Under the pieces are notes generated by a model. That model was not told the DNA's origin. It searched no databases and saw nothing but the letters and a program-made list of their open reading frames with translations. Below, piece by piece: positions 24,152-32,649 of a DNA stretch of 45,783 nucleotides. Origin of the DNA: Propionicimonas sp. (lineage in GTDB: Bacteria > Actinomycetota > Actinomycetes > Propionibacteriales > Propionibacteriaceae); NCBI GenBank assembly GCA_030158185.1, contig JAOATP010000160.1:1-45783 (forward strand). Reading direction: 5' to 3'. Position numbers and translations under genes: made by a program. Numbering within the stretch: position 1 is the first letter of the stretch; each line of letters opens with the position of its first letter.

Positions 24152-25657
24152 TCAGGAGCGGTAGTCCGCGGCCAGGCGGGCGAGGAGGCGGGCACCGAAG
24201 CCTGTGGCGCCTGCGGAACGCCAGGCGTCGTCGGCGTCGGTCGACATGGTGCCGGCGATGTCGATGTGCGCCCACGGCGTGCCTGCGACGAACTCGTCGA
24301 GGAACAGGGCGGCCGTGGTCGCCCCGGCATGCGGTCCACCGAGGTTCGAGATGTCCGCGACGTCGGAGTCGAGTTGCTTGCGGTACTTCCGCTCCAGCGG
24401 GAGCTGCCACACCGGCTCGTCCGTCGCCGCCGCAGCCGCGGTGACCTGATCGACCATGCCCTGGTCGTTGCCGAGGACGGCGGCACGCGACTTGCCGAGG
24501 GCCATCAGCGCAGCACCGGTCAGGGTGGCGATGTCGATGATCGCGTCGACCCCGGCCTCGACGGCCAGCGCGAGGCCGTCCATCATCGCGATCCGGCCCT
24601 CCGCGTCGGTGTTCTTGATCTCGACGGTCTTGCCGTTGCGGCACGTGAGTACGTCGCCCAGCTTGTACGCCGAACCCGACGGCATGTTGTCGGTGCAGGT
24701 GAGCCACCCCGACACCGCAGCGGTCGTGCCCAGGTCGCGCAGAGCCGTGAATGCGCCGAGGACGGCGGCCGCCCCACCCATGTCCATCTTCATCAGCAGG
24801 TGCATCGGGTCGGACGGCTTCAGGCTGATGCCCCCGGAGTCGTACATGATGCCCTTGCCGACCAGGCCGAGGTGGCCGGTGACATCGCCGTCCGGGGTGT
24901 AGGTCAGCACGACCAGCCGCGGCTCCTCCGCGCTGCCGGCGTTGACGCCGAGGATGCCGCCGCAGCCCATCTCGATCAGCTGGGCCAAGTCGAAGGACTC
25001 CACCTCGAAGCCGTACTCCGCACCCAGTTCAGCAGCCACCCCCGCGATGTCGGTCGCCGTCAGGTGACCGGGCGGGGTGTTCGCAAGGTCACGCGCCACG
25101 ACGGCCGCCCGGACGGTGATCTCCGCGACAGCGACACCGGCCGCCACTGCTGCGGCGTCCGCGCCGGCGACCCGCAGCTGCAGGAGGTCCAGGGCCACCT
25201 CCTTCGGCTCGGCCTTGAGCACCGAGTAGCGGTAGCGCGCAAGGAGGGCGCCCTCGGCCAGCACCTGGCCCGCTGTGGTTGCATCGATGCCGAGGTCAGG
25301 CACGTCGATGCCGATCCGGCCACCCTTCTTCGCTGTGGCGCGGGCGGCGGACGCTGCGGCGTCCCGCAGCTTGTCAGCGTCCAGGTCGGCGACCGCGCCG
25401 ATGCCGACCAGCACCACGGGATGACCGTCACGCGCAACCACGAGACTGCTGCCGGGGCTTGCGTCGAACCCGGCCGCAGCGAGGGCTTCCTCGCCGAGCC
25501 CCACCACGCCGGTCAGGTCCGTGCCAGGAGCGACCAGCAGCGCAACAGCGTCGAGGTCGGACGCGAAAGCGTCAATGACCACCACGTCGCACGAGGCGCC
25601 GAGGGCGGGAACCGGAGTGAAGTCAGCGGGGATCAGTTTGTTCGGGCTGCGGGTCAT
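24152..25657 (-). CDS. pepA: Leucyl aminopeptidase (M17)
   Basis: 501 residues, two-metal cytoplasmic aminopeptidase that removes N-terminal residues from peptides. The metal and catalytic residues of M17 are all there: Lys268 and Asp273 in VGKGIMYDSGG, Lys280, Asp292 in MKMDMGG, and NTDAEGR at 349-355 with Asp351, Glu353 and Arg355. ATG start with AGAGGAG close upstream. Divergent from the SLC13-type transporter gene with about 107 nt between. Some PepA proteins bind DNA; nothing here tests that. Confidence 0.95.
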   Translation of the reverse strand: MTRSPNKLIPADFTPVPALGASCDVVVIDAFASDLDAVALLVAPGTDLTGVVGLGEEALAAAGFDASPGSSLVVARDGHPVVLVGIGAVADLDADKLRDAAASAARATAKKGGRIGIDVPDLGIDATTAGQVLAEGALLARYRYSVLKAEPKEVALDLLQLRVAGADAAAVAAGVAVAEITVRAAVVARDLANTPPGHLTATDIAGVAAELGAEYGFEVESFDLAQLIEMGCGGILGVNAGSAEEPRLVVLTYTPDGDVTGHLGLVGKGIMYDSGGISLKPSDPMHLLMKMDMGGAAAVLGAFTALRDLGTTAAVSGWLTCTDNMPSGSAYKLGDVLTCRNGKTVEIKNTDAEGRIAMMDGLALAVEAGVDAIIDIATLTGAALMALGKSRAAVLGNDQGMVDQVTAAAAATDEPVWQLPLERKYRKQLDSDVADISNLGGPHAGATTAALFLDEFVAGTPWAHIDIAGTMSTDADDAWRSAGATGFGARLLARLAADYRS

Positions 25658-25764
25658 GGCACTCCTCTTTCGGTAAGGCAGCGAGGCTGAAAAGACACTA
25701 GTGCCTAGCCGAGCCCGCGCGTCAGGGCTGATACGCCACCAACTCCTGAAGCTAGGGTTCTCGC

Positions 25765-27324
25765 GTGGGACCGGTGGCGATCGTCTTGACCATCCTCGTG
25801 CTCGCCGTTGTGGCCTTCATGTCCAACCGCGTGCCGATGGGAATCGTCGCGCTCGGCGTGGCCCTTTCCCTGTGGGCCACCGGCCTGCTCACCCTCAACC
25901 AGGCCCTTGCCGGTTTCGGCGACCCGGTGGTGCTGTTCATCGCAGCCCTCTTCGTCGTCTCCGAGTCCCTCGACTCCACCGGCGTGACCGCCTGGGCAGG
26001 GCAACAGGTGATCAGCCGCGGCGGCGAGAAGCGCACGCCGCTGCTGGTGGTTATCAGCCTTCTCGTCGCCGTGCTGACGGCCCTGATCAGTGTCAACGGG
26101 GCGGTCGCCGCCCTCATCCCCGTCGTTGTGGTGGTCGCCGTCCGCGTCGGGCTCGCGCCCAGCCAGATGCTGATGCCGCTCGCCTTCTCCGCCCATGCCG
26201 GCTCCATGCTCGCCCTTACTGGCACACCGGTGAACATCATCGTCAGCGAGGCAGCTGCGGACGCCGGCGCACGCCCGTTCACCTTCTTCGAGTTCGGTCT
26301 TGCCGGCCTGCCCCTCGTCGTGGGCACGATCGTCATCATCGCCCTGTTCGGCGACAAGCTGCTCCCCCACCTGGCACCCAGCGTGCTGCCGCCCGACGTG
26401 AGCGCCCACACACGCATCCTGCGCGAGCAGTACGCCCTGGCCGAGGGCACCGAACTGGTGGGTGTCCGCAAGGGCGTCACCGAGGTGGTCATCGCGCCAC
26501 GCTCCGAGCTGATCGGGCTGCGCATGTACACGGGCATGACCACGCCGAGCGGCGACCTCGTCGTGCTGGGCGTGCAGCGGGCCGGCGAAGACCTGGTCGA
26601 CCCCGAGGAGCGGCTGCAGGTCGGCGACACCCTGCTGCTGAGCGGCACCTGGGAGAAGCTCGTCGCCCACACCGCCGGCCCGGAGGTCCTCGTGGTCAAC
26701 GATCCGGCGACCATGCGTCGCGCCGTTCCCCTCGGCAGGGGCGCGAAGCGGGCCATCGGGATCCTCGCCGTGATGGTCGTCCTCCTTGCCACCGGCGTGG
26801 TGCCGCCGGCCGTGGCCGGCCTGCTGGCCGCCGGGGCCCTCGTCGTGACCGGCGTGCTCTCCCCCGCCCACGCCTACCGGTCGATCTCCTGGACCACCGT
26901 CGTCCTCGTCGCAGGGATGATCCCGCTGTCGACGGCGTTCATCTCCACCGGAACCGCCGACCTGATCGCCAGGGGCCTGCTCGCCATGATCGGCGGCACT
27001 TCGCCCACCCTCGCACTGCTGGCCCTGTGCGTCCTGACGATGGTGCTCGGCCAACTCATCTCGAACACAGCGACCGTGTTGATCATGGCTCCGATCGCAG
27101 CTGTGCTCGCCGCAGACATGCACGTCTCGGTGCTCCCCTTGATGATGGCCCTCACCGTCTCGGGTGCCGCGTCCTTCATGACCCCGGTCGCGACGGCGGC
27201 CAACACGATGGTGATGGAACCGGGTGGCTACCGGTTCACCGACTACTGGAAACTCGGCCTGCCCCTGCTGCTGCTGTTCCTCGCAGTCGCTGTGCTGTGG
27301 GTCCCCCTGATCTGGCACTTCTGA
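25765..27324 (+). CDS. SLC13-family anion transporter with RCK_C domain
   Basis: 519 residues. Two halves of membrane helices flank a soluble insert (about residues 225-320) with two-lobed RCK_C/TrkA-C character: LVGVRKGVTEVVIAPRSELIG and LLSGTWEKL. Family motifs are TGTPVNIIVSEA in the first half and the SNTATVLIMAPIA motif in the second, where the substrate and sodium normally bind. Members move sulfate, di- or tricarboxylates; the substrate here is open. GTG 25765 has AGGG about eight bases upstream. First of three transporter genes in a row on the plus strand. Confidence 0.87.
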   Translation: MGPVAIVLTILVLAVVAFMSNRVPMGIVALGVALSLWATGLLTLNQALAGFGDPVVLFIAALFVVSESLDSTGVTAWAGQQVISRGGEKRTPLLVVISLLVAVLTALISVNGAVAALIPVVVVVAVRVGLAPSQMLMPLAFSAHAGSMLALTGTPVNIIVSEAAADAGARPFTFFEFGLAGLPLVVGTIVIIALFGDKLLPHLAPSVLPPDVSAHTRILREQYALAEGTELVGVRKGVTEVVIAPRSELIGLRMYTGMTTPSGDLVVLGVQRAGEDLVDPEERLQVGDTLLLSGTWEKLVAHTAGPEVLVVNDPATMRRAVPLGRGAKRAIGILAVMVVLLATGVVPPAVAGLLAAGALVVTGVLSPAHAYRSISWTTVVLVAGMIPLSTAFISTGTADLIARGLLAMIGGTSPTLALLALCVLTMVLGQLISNTATVLIMAPIAAVLAADMHVSVLPLMMALTVSGAASFMTPVATAANTMVMEPGGYRFTDYWKLGLPLLLLFLAVAVLWVPLIWHF

Positions 27325-27334
27325 GGAGCCGACG

Positions 27335-28270
27335 TTGACGCAGAACATCTCGCTGGCCGTCATCCTGACCGTCATCGCCTCTGTGGCGTTGGCGGTGGCC
27401 TCGGTCGTGCAGCACAGCGCCGTCGGCACCACGGCAGGTCCCGAACCCGGGGCGAAGTTGTCCGGTGGCCAACTGCTCGCAGTGATCCGCAACCCGCGCT
27501 GGCTGGGTGGCCTGATGCTGACCGGTGTGGGTGCAGTGCTGCAGATGACGGCACTGCTCCTTGCCCCGGTGACGGTCGTGCAGCCGATCGGGGTCCTTGC
27601 CGTGCCGTGGACGATCCTGCTCGCAGCACGGGTGCACAAGCGTCCGATCACGGCTGCCATGTGGGGTGCGACGTCGCTGACCGTCCTCGGCACCGTCGCT
27701 TTCGCCTGGGTCGCGATCAGGAACGCTGCGCCCTACCCGGTGCTGAACGACGCCTGGCTCGTGCTCGGCACCCTCGCCGGGTTCGGCATCGCCGGCCTCC
27801 TCGCCTTCGCCGGCGCCCGCGGACCTGTCGCCTGGCGCTGTCTGGCCTGGTCGGCTGCCGCTGCGGTGATCTACGGCGCAGAGTCGGGCGTGGTGAAGGC
27901 GATCGGTCACTACACGACGAGCCGTCCCTGGCTCGGCTCGCCGGTGTTCTGGATGCTCGCAGGCTCGATCGTCGCCGGCATGGTGCTCGCCGGTATCTGG
28001 ATCCAGCAGGGCTACGCTTCCGGCGCTGCGGAGATCGTCGTCGGGACGCTGAACGCCGCCGGCCCGGTTGCGGGCGTGGCATACGGCATCGCCGTGCTCG
28101 GTGAAGGCATGAACCTCACCTGGGGCTCGGCGCTGTTGATGCTGCTGTTCGCCGCCGTCGCGATCTCGGGAGTGGTGCTGCTCTCGCGGATCCATCCGGA
28201 TGCAGGCGCCGCGGCAACTGTGCCCGAAACCTCGATCGATCCTGCCACCAGCACGGTGGACCAGCCATGA
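27335..28270 (+). CDS. DMT-superfamily (NIPA/EamA-like) membrane protein
   Basis: 311 residues with about nine membrane helices, starting with ISLAVILTVIASVALAVASVVQH, the opening seen in actinobacterial DMT proteins related to NIPA. Conserved LLLAPVTVVQPIGVLAVPWT follows. The C-terminal tail is Pro/Ala/Thr-rich and cytoplasmic. TTG start, supported by GGAG seven bases upstream and by the homologous N-terminus. Ten bases from the SLC13-type gene, so probably in one operon. Substrate unknown. Confidence 0.75.
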   Translation: MTQNISLAVILTVIASVALAVASVVQHSAVGTTAGPEPGAKLSGGQLLAVIRNPRWLGGLMLTGVGAVLQMTALLLAPVTVVQPIGVLAVPWTILLAARVHKRPITAAMWGATSLTVLGTVAFAWVAIRNAAPYPVLNDAWLVLGTLAGFGIAGLLAFAGARGPVAWRCLAWSAAAAVIYGAESGVVKAIGHYTTSRPWLGSPVFWMLAGSIVAGMVLAGIWIQQGYASGAAEIVVGTLNAAGPVAGVAYGIAVLGEGMNLTWGSALLMLLFAAVAISGVVLLSRIHPDAGAAATVPETSIDPATSTVDQP

Positions 28271-28304
28271 TGAACCAGGAAATGCCGATGATGTGGGGGA
28301 CAGC

Positions 28305-29516
28305 ATGAATCCGGTACTGGCGTTTGTCGTCGTGATGCTCGTCTGGACGGTGAGCGACTGGGTCGCCAAACAGACGAAGTCGTTGCTCTCCAGCCTGTTC
28401 GTCGCCTCGATCATCTTCCTGATCGGCTTCATGACCGGCATCTTCCCGACCGACCTGCTGCAGGCGTCATCGCTGCTCGGCCTCGCCGGGGTCGTCGTCG
28501 GCTTCATCATCGTCCACCTCGGGACGATGATCAGCCTCGACGACTTCAAGAAGCAGTGGAAGACCCTGCTGATCGGCATCGCCACCGTGATCGGGATCGG
28601 CGTCCTGCTGCTGGCTGCCGGGGCCATCTTCGGTGGTGGGCCGCGCAATGTGAACGACTACGGCGACCTGGTCGCCACCGGACGCGACTTCGCCATCGCC
28701 GGGATCGGCGCGCTCTCCGGCGGCACGATCTCCGTGCTGATCATCCAGGAGGCAGCCCTCGGCATCGGCCTCACAACCGTCGCGGCCTTCCCCGTCCTGA
28801 TCGCAGCCCTGCAGGGGCTGTTCGGGTTCCCGCTCACCTCACTGCTGCTGCGCCGCGAGGCCGCCCGGTTGAAGGACGAGTACCGCGCCGGACGGCTCGA
28901 GGCGCCGGTCGTCCAGGAGGCAGGCCCGGCGGCGCAGGGACGGCTGCCAGCGTTCCTCCGCACCACCCCCGGCACCCTGTTCTGCGTCGGCGTGACCGTG
29001 CTGCTGAGCATCGGGATCAACAACCTCACCAACGGGACGCTGAACACGTTCGTTGTCGCCCTGATCTTCGGCATCGTGCTGCGCTCCACCGGGATCTTCA
29101 AGCCGTCCGTGCTCACCGGCATCGACTCACTCGGCCTGATGATGCTGGCGATCATGATCATGGTCTTCGGCCCGCTCGCCACCCTGAAGCCCGCCGACCT
29201 GGCAGCCCTCGCCGGTCCGCTGGCGATCGCCTTCGCCTTCGGGCTGGTGGGGATCGCGGTGTTCTCGCTTGTGGTGGGCAAGTTGCTGGGCTACAGCATC
29301 CCGATGTCGATCGCGATCGGGCTGACAGCGCTCTACGGCTTCCCCGGCACGATGATCCTGTCGCAGGAGGCTGCGAAGGGGGCCGGCGAGACCCCGGAGG
29401 AGGTGGCTGCGATCGAGGGCGAGATCCTGCCGAAGATGATCGTCGCCGGCTTCTCCACCGTCACCATCACCTCCGTGATCGTGACCAGCATCATCGCCGC
29501 CGGCATCGGACGCTGA
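28305..29516 (+). CDS. Conserved integral membrane protein, GltS-like transporter fold (substrate unknown)
   Basis: 403 residues, about ten to eleven membrane helices, with well-conserved segments KQTKSLLSSLFVASIIFLIG, GFIIVHLGTMISL and LTALYGFPGTMILSQEAAK. The glycine-rich helix-breaking FAIAGIGALSGGTISVLII suggests a two-repeat secondary transporter such as the glutamate/sodium or malonate type. I recall close relatives in clostridia carrying no assigned function. ATG 28305 follows GGGGGA by five bases; an earlier start at 28200 overlaps the previous gene and lacks support. Last gene of the three-transporter set; a terminator hairpin follows at 29595. Confidence 0.75.
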   Translation: MNPVLAFVVVMLVWTVSDWVAKQTKSLLSSLFVASIIFLIGFMTGIFPTDLLQASSLLGLAGVVVGFIIVHLGTMISLDDFKKQWKTLLIGIATVIGIGVLLLAAGAIFGGGPRNVNDYGDLVATGRDFAIAGIGALSGGTISVLIIQEAALGIGLTTVAAFPVLIAALQGLFGFPLTSLLLRREAARLKDEYRAGRLEAPVVQEAGPAAQGRLPAFLRTTPGTLFCVGVTVLLSIGINNLTNGTLNTFVVALIFGIVLRSTGIFKPSVLTGIDSLGLMMLAIMIMVFGPLATLKPADLAALAGPLAIAFAFGLVGIAVFSLVVGKLLGYSIPMSIAIGLTALYGFPGTMILSQEAAKGAGETPEEVAAIEGEILPKMIVAGFSTVTITSVIVTSIIAAGIGR

Positions 29517-29594
29517 ATTCCGGGTGCGCTGCGCTGAATTCCCGGCCCCTAAGGGTGGCCGGGCGCGCCGGCCGCACTCCCGGTGACAAAGTGT

Positions 29595-29629
29595 GTGGTT
29601 CCTGCCCGGGGGGATGGGGCAGGAACCAC
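29595..29629 (+). terminator. Rho-independent-type terminator of the transporter operon
   Basis: GTGGTTCCTGCCC (29595-29607) pairs perfectly with GGGCAGGAACCAC (29617-29629) around 9 nt and is followed by TTTC. It lies about 78 nt past the plus-strand transporter stop. Confidence 0.75.
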
Positions 29630-29654
29630 TTTCGAGTATAGGTCGGCCTCCGGG

Positions 29655-29680
29655 CCGTGTCACCCCAATGGGTGACACGG
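29655..29680 (-). terminator. Terminator hairpin beyond the thioredoxin gene
   Basis: CCGTGTCACCC (29655-29665) pairs perfectly with GGGTGACACGG (29670-29680) around CAAT, 35 nt past the stop of the minus-strand thioredoxin gene. Confidence 0.65.
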
Positions 29681-29722
29681 ACGGCGTGTTTCTCAGACTG
29701 GGACGGCGTGTTCCTCAGCTGG
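29680..29722. repeat. Two tandem 21/22-nt repeats over the thioredoxin stop
   Basis: GACGGCGTGTTTCTCAGACTGG (29680-29701) and GACGGCGTGTTCCTCAGCTGG (29702-29722) follow each other. The second contains the stop codon and last residue of the thioredoxin gene, so its 3' end was duplicated into the untranslated region. Confidence 0.7.
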
Positions 29723-30083
29723 TTGCCTTGGCGGCCTCTGCCTCGGCCTTGAGCTTGTCCATGTCGAGGTCCTTGACCTGCTGGACGAGCTTCTCGAACT
29801 GGCTCTTGTTGAGGGCACCGGCCTCGCGGTAGACGAGGTAGCCGTCGCGGAACGCCATCAGGGTGGGGATCGAGCTGATCCCGAGTCCACCGGCGAGCTC
29901 GCGCTCCGCGTCGGTGTCGATCTTCGCGAAGACCGCATCGGGGTGCGCATCGGAGGCGGCCTCGAACACCGGGCCGAACATCTTGCACGGCGGGCACCAG
30001 TCGGCCCAGAAGTCGACGAAGACGATGCCGTTCTCACTGATGGTCTGGCCGAACTCGGACTCGGTCAGCGCTGTGGTTGCCAT
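29715..30083 (-). CDS. Thioredoxin
   Basis: 122 residues. WCPPC active site with Cys30 and Cys33; the cis-proline segment is SSIPTLMAF. The common thioredoxin motif is WCGPC; the WCPPC variant alters redox potential and occurs in many actinobacterial thioredoxins. The C-terminus has a Lys/Ala/Glu-rich helical tail (DKLKAEAEAAKATS) beyond the fold. ATG 30083 has AGGA five bases upstream; an in-frame ATG five codons earlier has no ribosome site. Transcribed 67 nt downstream of the dtxR gene. Confidence 0.9.
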   Translation of the reverse strand: MATTALTESEFGQTISENGIVFVDFWADWCPPCKMFGPVFEAASDAHPDAVFAKIDTDAERELAGGLGISSIPTLMAFRDGYLVYREAGALNKSQFEKLVQQVKDLDMDKLKAEAEAAKATS

Positions 30084-30150
30084 GTGTTTCCTATCCATCG
30101 GGGTACGTGGGATGAACGCCGGAAACCCTGCCCGGTATTCCCCCGGCCGA

Positions 30151-30840
30151 TCAGTCGGCGGCGACGAAGAGGTGTTCTGCCACGTGCCCGGGCAGGGTCA
30201 CCTCGTGGTCGCACGACCCCAGCACCAGGTTGCGTCCCATCACGGCAGCCCGCACGGAGGCGCCCGGCTTGGCCCCGGCGTCACGGATCGCTGCCAGGAG
30301 GTCCGGATCGTTCTGGAGGGCCTCGCTCATGCGCAGGACGACCACCTCGTGCTCGATGCCGTCGGCGAGACGAAGGGACAACTGCTCCGTGCCGTCGAGG
30401 AACGACTCGGCGGCGGGGTCGACGCCCAGTTCCTCCAGCGCGGGGATCGGGTTGCCGTAGGGCGAACTCACCGGGTGGTCGAGGATGGCGACGAGGCGCC
30501 GCTCGACGTCGGTGGAGATCACGTGCTCCCAGCGGCAGGCCTCCTCGTGGACGAGGTGCCACTCGAGGCCGATCACGTCGGTGAGAAGTCGCTCCGCAAG
30601 CCGGTGGCGGCGCATCACGCGTGCGGCCAGCATCTCGCCCCTCGGGCTCAGCACGAGGTGCCGGTCGGGGTGGACGGAGACCAGCCCGTCCCGCTCCATC
30701 CGGGCAACGGTCTGGGATACGGTGGGCCCGCTCTGCTTGAGTCGCTCGGCGATCCGGGCGCGCAACGGGGGCACGCCCTCCTCACCGAGTTCGTAAATGG
30801 TTCGCAGGTACATCTCGGTCGTGTCGATGAGGTCGCTCAT
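30151..30840 (-). CDS. dtxR: DtxR/IdeR-family metal-dependent repressor
   Basis: 229 residues, winged-helix regulator that binds DNA when loaded with Fe(II) or Mn(II). Sequence is very close to corynebacterial DtxR (DTTEMYLRTIYEL, SGPTVSQTVARMERDGL, CRWEHV). With the start at 30840, Met10, His79, Glu83, His98, Cys102, Glu105 and His106 fall at exactly the DtxR numbers, which also decides between two adjacent ATGs. A C-terminal SH3-like FeoA domain follows (LRLADGIEHEVVVLRM). Presence of Cys102 fits iron sensing. A Gly/Ala-rich purine run (GGGAGGGAGGG) precedes the start. Confidence 0.95.
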   Translation of the reverse strand: MSDLIDTTEMYLRTIYELGEEGVPPLRARIAERLKQSGPTVSQTVARMERDGLVSVHPDRHLVLSPRGEMLAARVMRRHRLAERLLTDVIGLEWHLVHEEACRWEHVISTDVERRLVAILDHPVSSPYGNPIPALEELGVDPAAESFLDGTEQLSLRLADGIEHEVVVLRMSEALQNDPDLLAAIRDAGAKPGASVRAAVMGRNLVLGSCDHEVTLPGHVAEHLFVAAD

Positions 30841-30881
30841 CATTCCCTCCCTCCCTGCGATTCGGAGGCCAGACTATAGCC

Positions 30882-31532
30882 ATGACACCCCCGCCGGGAC
30901 CTCGCGTCATCGGCGTCGCGCCCGAACGGCTGGCCGGCTGGCTCGCCGGCTTCGAAGGACGCCACGGCGTCCCGACGGTCGACGTCACAACCGACCGCCT
31001 CACCCTGCATGCGCCGGACGGGGCCGAGGCGGCATTCCCGCTGGCGTGGGGTCCTCTCCCCGAAGGCGACCCGCTGCAGGCGCTGGTCGCGGAGGTCACG
31101 CGCGAGCGCAGGGTCGGTGCTGTGATCGCCCGGCGAAAGGCGCACGCCGTCGGCATCTTCGAGGGGTCCCGCCTTGTCAGCGGACGGCACGGCCACCACT
31201 ACGTGCAGGGCCGGACGAAGGCGGGCGGCTGGTCGCAGCAGCGCTACGCACGGCGCCGCGCCAATCAGGCTGGCAGGTCCTTCGACGCTGCAGCAGACGA
31301 TGTCGCCGAGGTGCTGCTGCCTGCCGTTGCGACGCTCGAGGCACTCGTGCTGGGCGGTGACCGGGCCGCTGTCGCAGCCGTGCTCGCGCACCCCGACCTC
31401 GGCCCGCTGGCTGATGCACGGCTGCGTCACGGAACGACGGTCTTCAGCGTGCCGGATCCCAACGCTGGTGTGCTGGCGGGCTTCGGTGAGGTGTTCAGGA
31501 AGGTGGTCGTCGAGCTGAATCAGCTCGCCTGA
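30882..31532 (+). CDS. acVLRF1-type peptidyl-tRNA hydrolase / release factor-like protein
   Basis: 216 residues. The segment GRTKAGGWSQQRYARRRANQA at about 110-130 includes the GxxQ-type loop (Gly116 to Gln119) of VLRF1 proteins, relatives of eukaryotic Vms1/eRF1 that release nascent chains from stalled ribosomes. The positively charged helix after it would contact RNA. The bacterial actinobacterial branch is called acVLRF1; activity is inferred from the fold. ATG start 38 nt from the divergent dtxR start. Ends four bases from the convergent small gene at 31537. Confidence 0.82.
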   Translation: MTPPPGPRVIGVAPERLAGWLAGFEGRHGVPTVDVTTDRLTLHAPDGAEAAFPLAWGPLPEGDPLQALVAEVTRERRVGAVIARRKAHAVGIFEGSRLVSGRHGHHYVQGRTKAGGWSQQRYARRRANQAGRSFDAAADDVAEVLLPAVATLEALVLGGDRAAVAAVLAHPDLGPLADARLRHGTTVFSVPDPNAGVLAGFGEVFRKVVVELNQLA

Positions 31533-31536
31533 GGCG

Positions 31537-31815
31537 TCAGCGCCGGCGCAGGAAGACGACTGTTGCAGCGATCAGGGCGAGCACACCCGCACCGCCGAGC
31601 ACCCACGCCTGGCGGGAGTTGTCGGGCGCGACGTCCGGGGCCTCCGTTGAATCCGAACCGCTCGTCGGGGTGACCTCGCTCGTCGGAGAGGCCGCTACCG
31701 TGGCCGGCGTCGGGGTGGGAGTCTCTGCGAACGCCGACACCGCGGGCGCAGCACCGAGGGACACCACAAGGCCGACAGCGAGTCCGGCCAGCGCACGACG
31801 AACACCCACGATCAT
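31537..31815 (-). CDS. Small secreted, membrane-anchored Thr/Pro-rich protein
   Basis: 92 residues: a signal peptide (RRALAGLAVGLVVSLGAAPAVSAFA), a Thr/Pro/Ser/Glu-rich linker (about 30-68), then one membrane helix (AWVLGGAGVLALIAATVVFLRR) and an RRR end. The topology matches short cell-surface anchors, without an LPXTG motif. No family recognised. Ends four bases from the convergent acVLRF1 gene. Confidence 0.65.
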   Translation of the reverse strand: MIVGVRRALAGLAVGLVVSLGAAPAVSAFAETPTPTPATVAASPTSEVTPTSGSDSTEAPDVAPDNSRQAWVLGGAGVLALIAATVVFLRRR

Positions 31816-31825
31816 GGGGCGGAGC

Positions 31826-31921
31826 CTACCGTCCCGTGCTGATCACCGTTCCCACGATCACCAGCACGATCAGCAGCAGGAGCGCACCGGTAACGATCAT
31901 CCGACGGGATCTGGGGTTCAC
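31826..31921 (-). CDS. Tiny single-helix membrane protein (31 aa)
   Basis: GTG start at 31921. NPRSRRMIVTGALLLLIVLVIVG then TVISTGR and TAG: a short basic head followed by one hydrophobic helix. It lies just upstream of the small anchored protein gene, in the same direction (10 nt apart). Actinobacterial genomes often have such orphan helices. An AGG lies about nine bases before the start; evidence is composition and spacing only. Confidence 0.45.
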   Translation of the reverse strand: MNPRSRRMIVTGALLLLIVLVIVGTVISTGR

Positions 31922-31957
31922 GGCCCCAAACCTATGCCGGGCGGTTAGCGTTGGGCC

Positions 31958-32608
31958 ATGGGCTCACTGAGGCTCTACGCCATCGCGATCGATGAGGTCC
32001 GCGACATCTTCGGCGCCCCGGAGTCGACCGCAACGGCACTCCGGGCCATCGCAGCGCACCGGTTCCCTGCTGCGCCGGCCACGTCGCCCGGTCTCCTCGC
32101 CAAGCTCGGTCCGGTGTTCCGCAGGGCACCCGACGCGCCCGTGCTGCGTCCGGGCGTCCCCAGCGGCAGCGATGTCGACACCCTCCTAGCCGGACGCTAC
32201 GTCCCGCCGCACCGCCTGTCGGCGTGCTGGGCCCTCCTCGAGGCATTCGTCGAGTCCATGGCCTGGGGGTCGACCAGCCAGCCTGTCGACGAGACCGAAC
32301 TCAACGAGTTCGACTTCGACCTCGCGCGTGCCGCCGTTCCTTCCCGCTACGGCCTTCGGCAGCTGCTGCGTGCCGACCTCGGCATCTCGATGCTGCCGTC
32401 TCCCGGCATCGCCGCCGGCTTCGCCCACGCAGAGCATGTGACGGCGATGGCCGCGGTCTGGCGCACCGGCCTTCCCCTGCTCGAGCCGGGCAACCAGCCG
32501 ATGGCCACCAGCCTGCTGGCCTGGTTCGACCAGTACCCCCGCTGGGCCGCGCAGGCGTCGGACGGCAGTCGCCCCGCACCGGACCTCGTGGCCTTCCTCG
32601 GCGTATAG
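31958..32608 (+). CDS. Conserved hypothetical protein (DUF7691-like)
   Basis: 216 residues, soluble, starting MGSLRLYAIAIDEVRDIFGA. It has the start and mid-part pattern (LLRADLGISMLPSPGIAAGF, HAEHVTAMAAVWRTG) of an actinobacterial family that I associate, tentatively, with DUF7691; I am not sure of the name. No catalytic motif visible. ATG 31958 without a strong ribosome site. Divergent from the tiny membrane-protein gene; followed after 85 nt by the TetR gene and its operator. Confidence 0.6.
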   Translation: MGSLRLYAIAIDEVRDIFGAPESTATALRAIAAHRFPAAPATSPGLLAKLGPVFRRAPDAPVLRPGVPSGSDVDTLLAGRYVPPHRLSACWALLEAFVESMAWGSTSQPVDETELNEFDFDLARAAVPSRYGLRQLLRADLGISMLPSPGIAAGFAHAEHVTAMAAVWRTGLPLLEPGNQPMATSLLAWFDQYPRWAAQASDGSRPAPDLVAFLGV

Positions 32609-32649
32609 ATTCCGTCAATTCCGTTCCATCGCGACCGGGCCGAGCTAGA

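Noticed and set aside
25705-27693. 662-codon minus-strand frame over the SLC13 and DMT genes
   Set aside because: His/Asp/Gly/Gln-rich shadow of membrane-protein codons; not protein-like.
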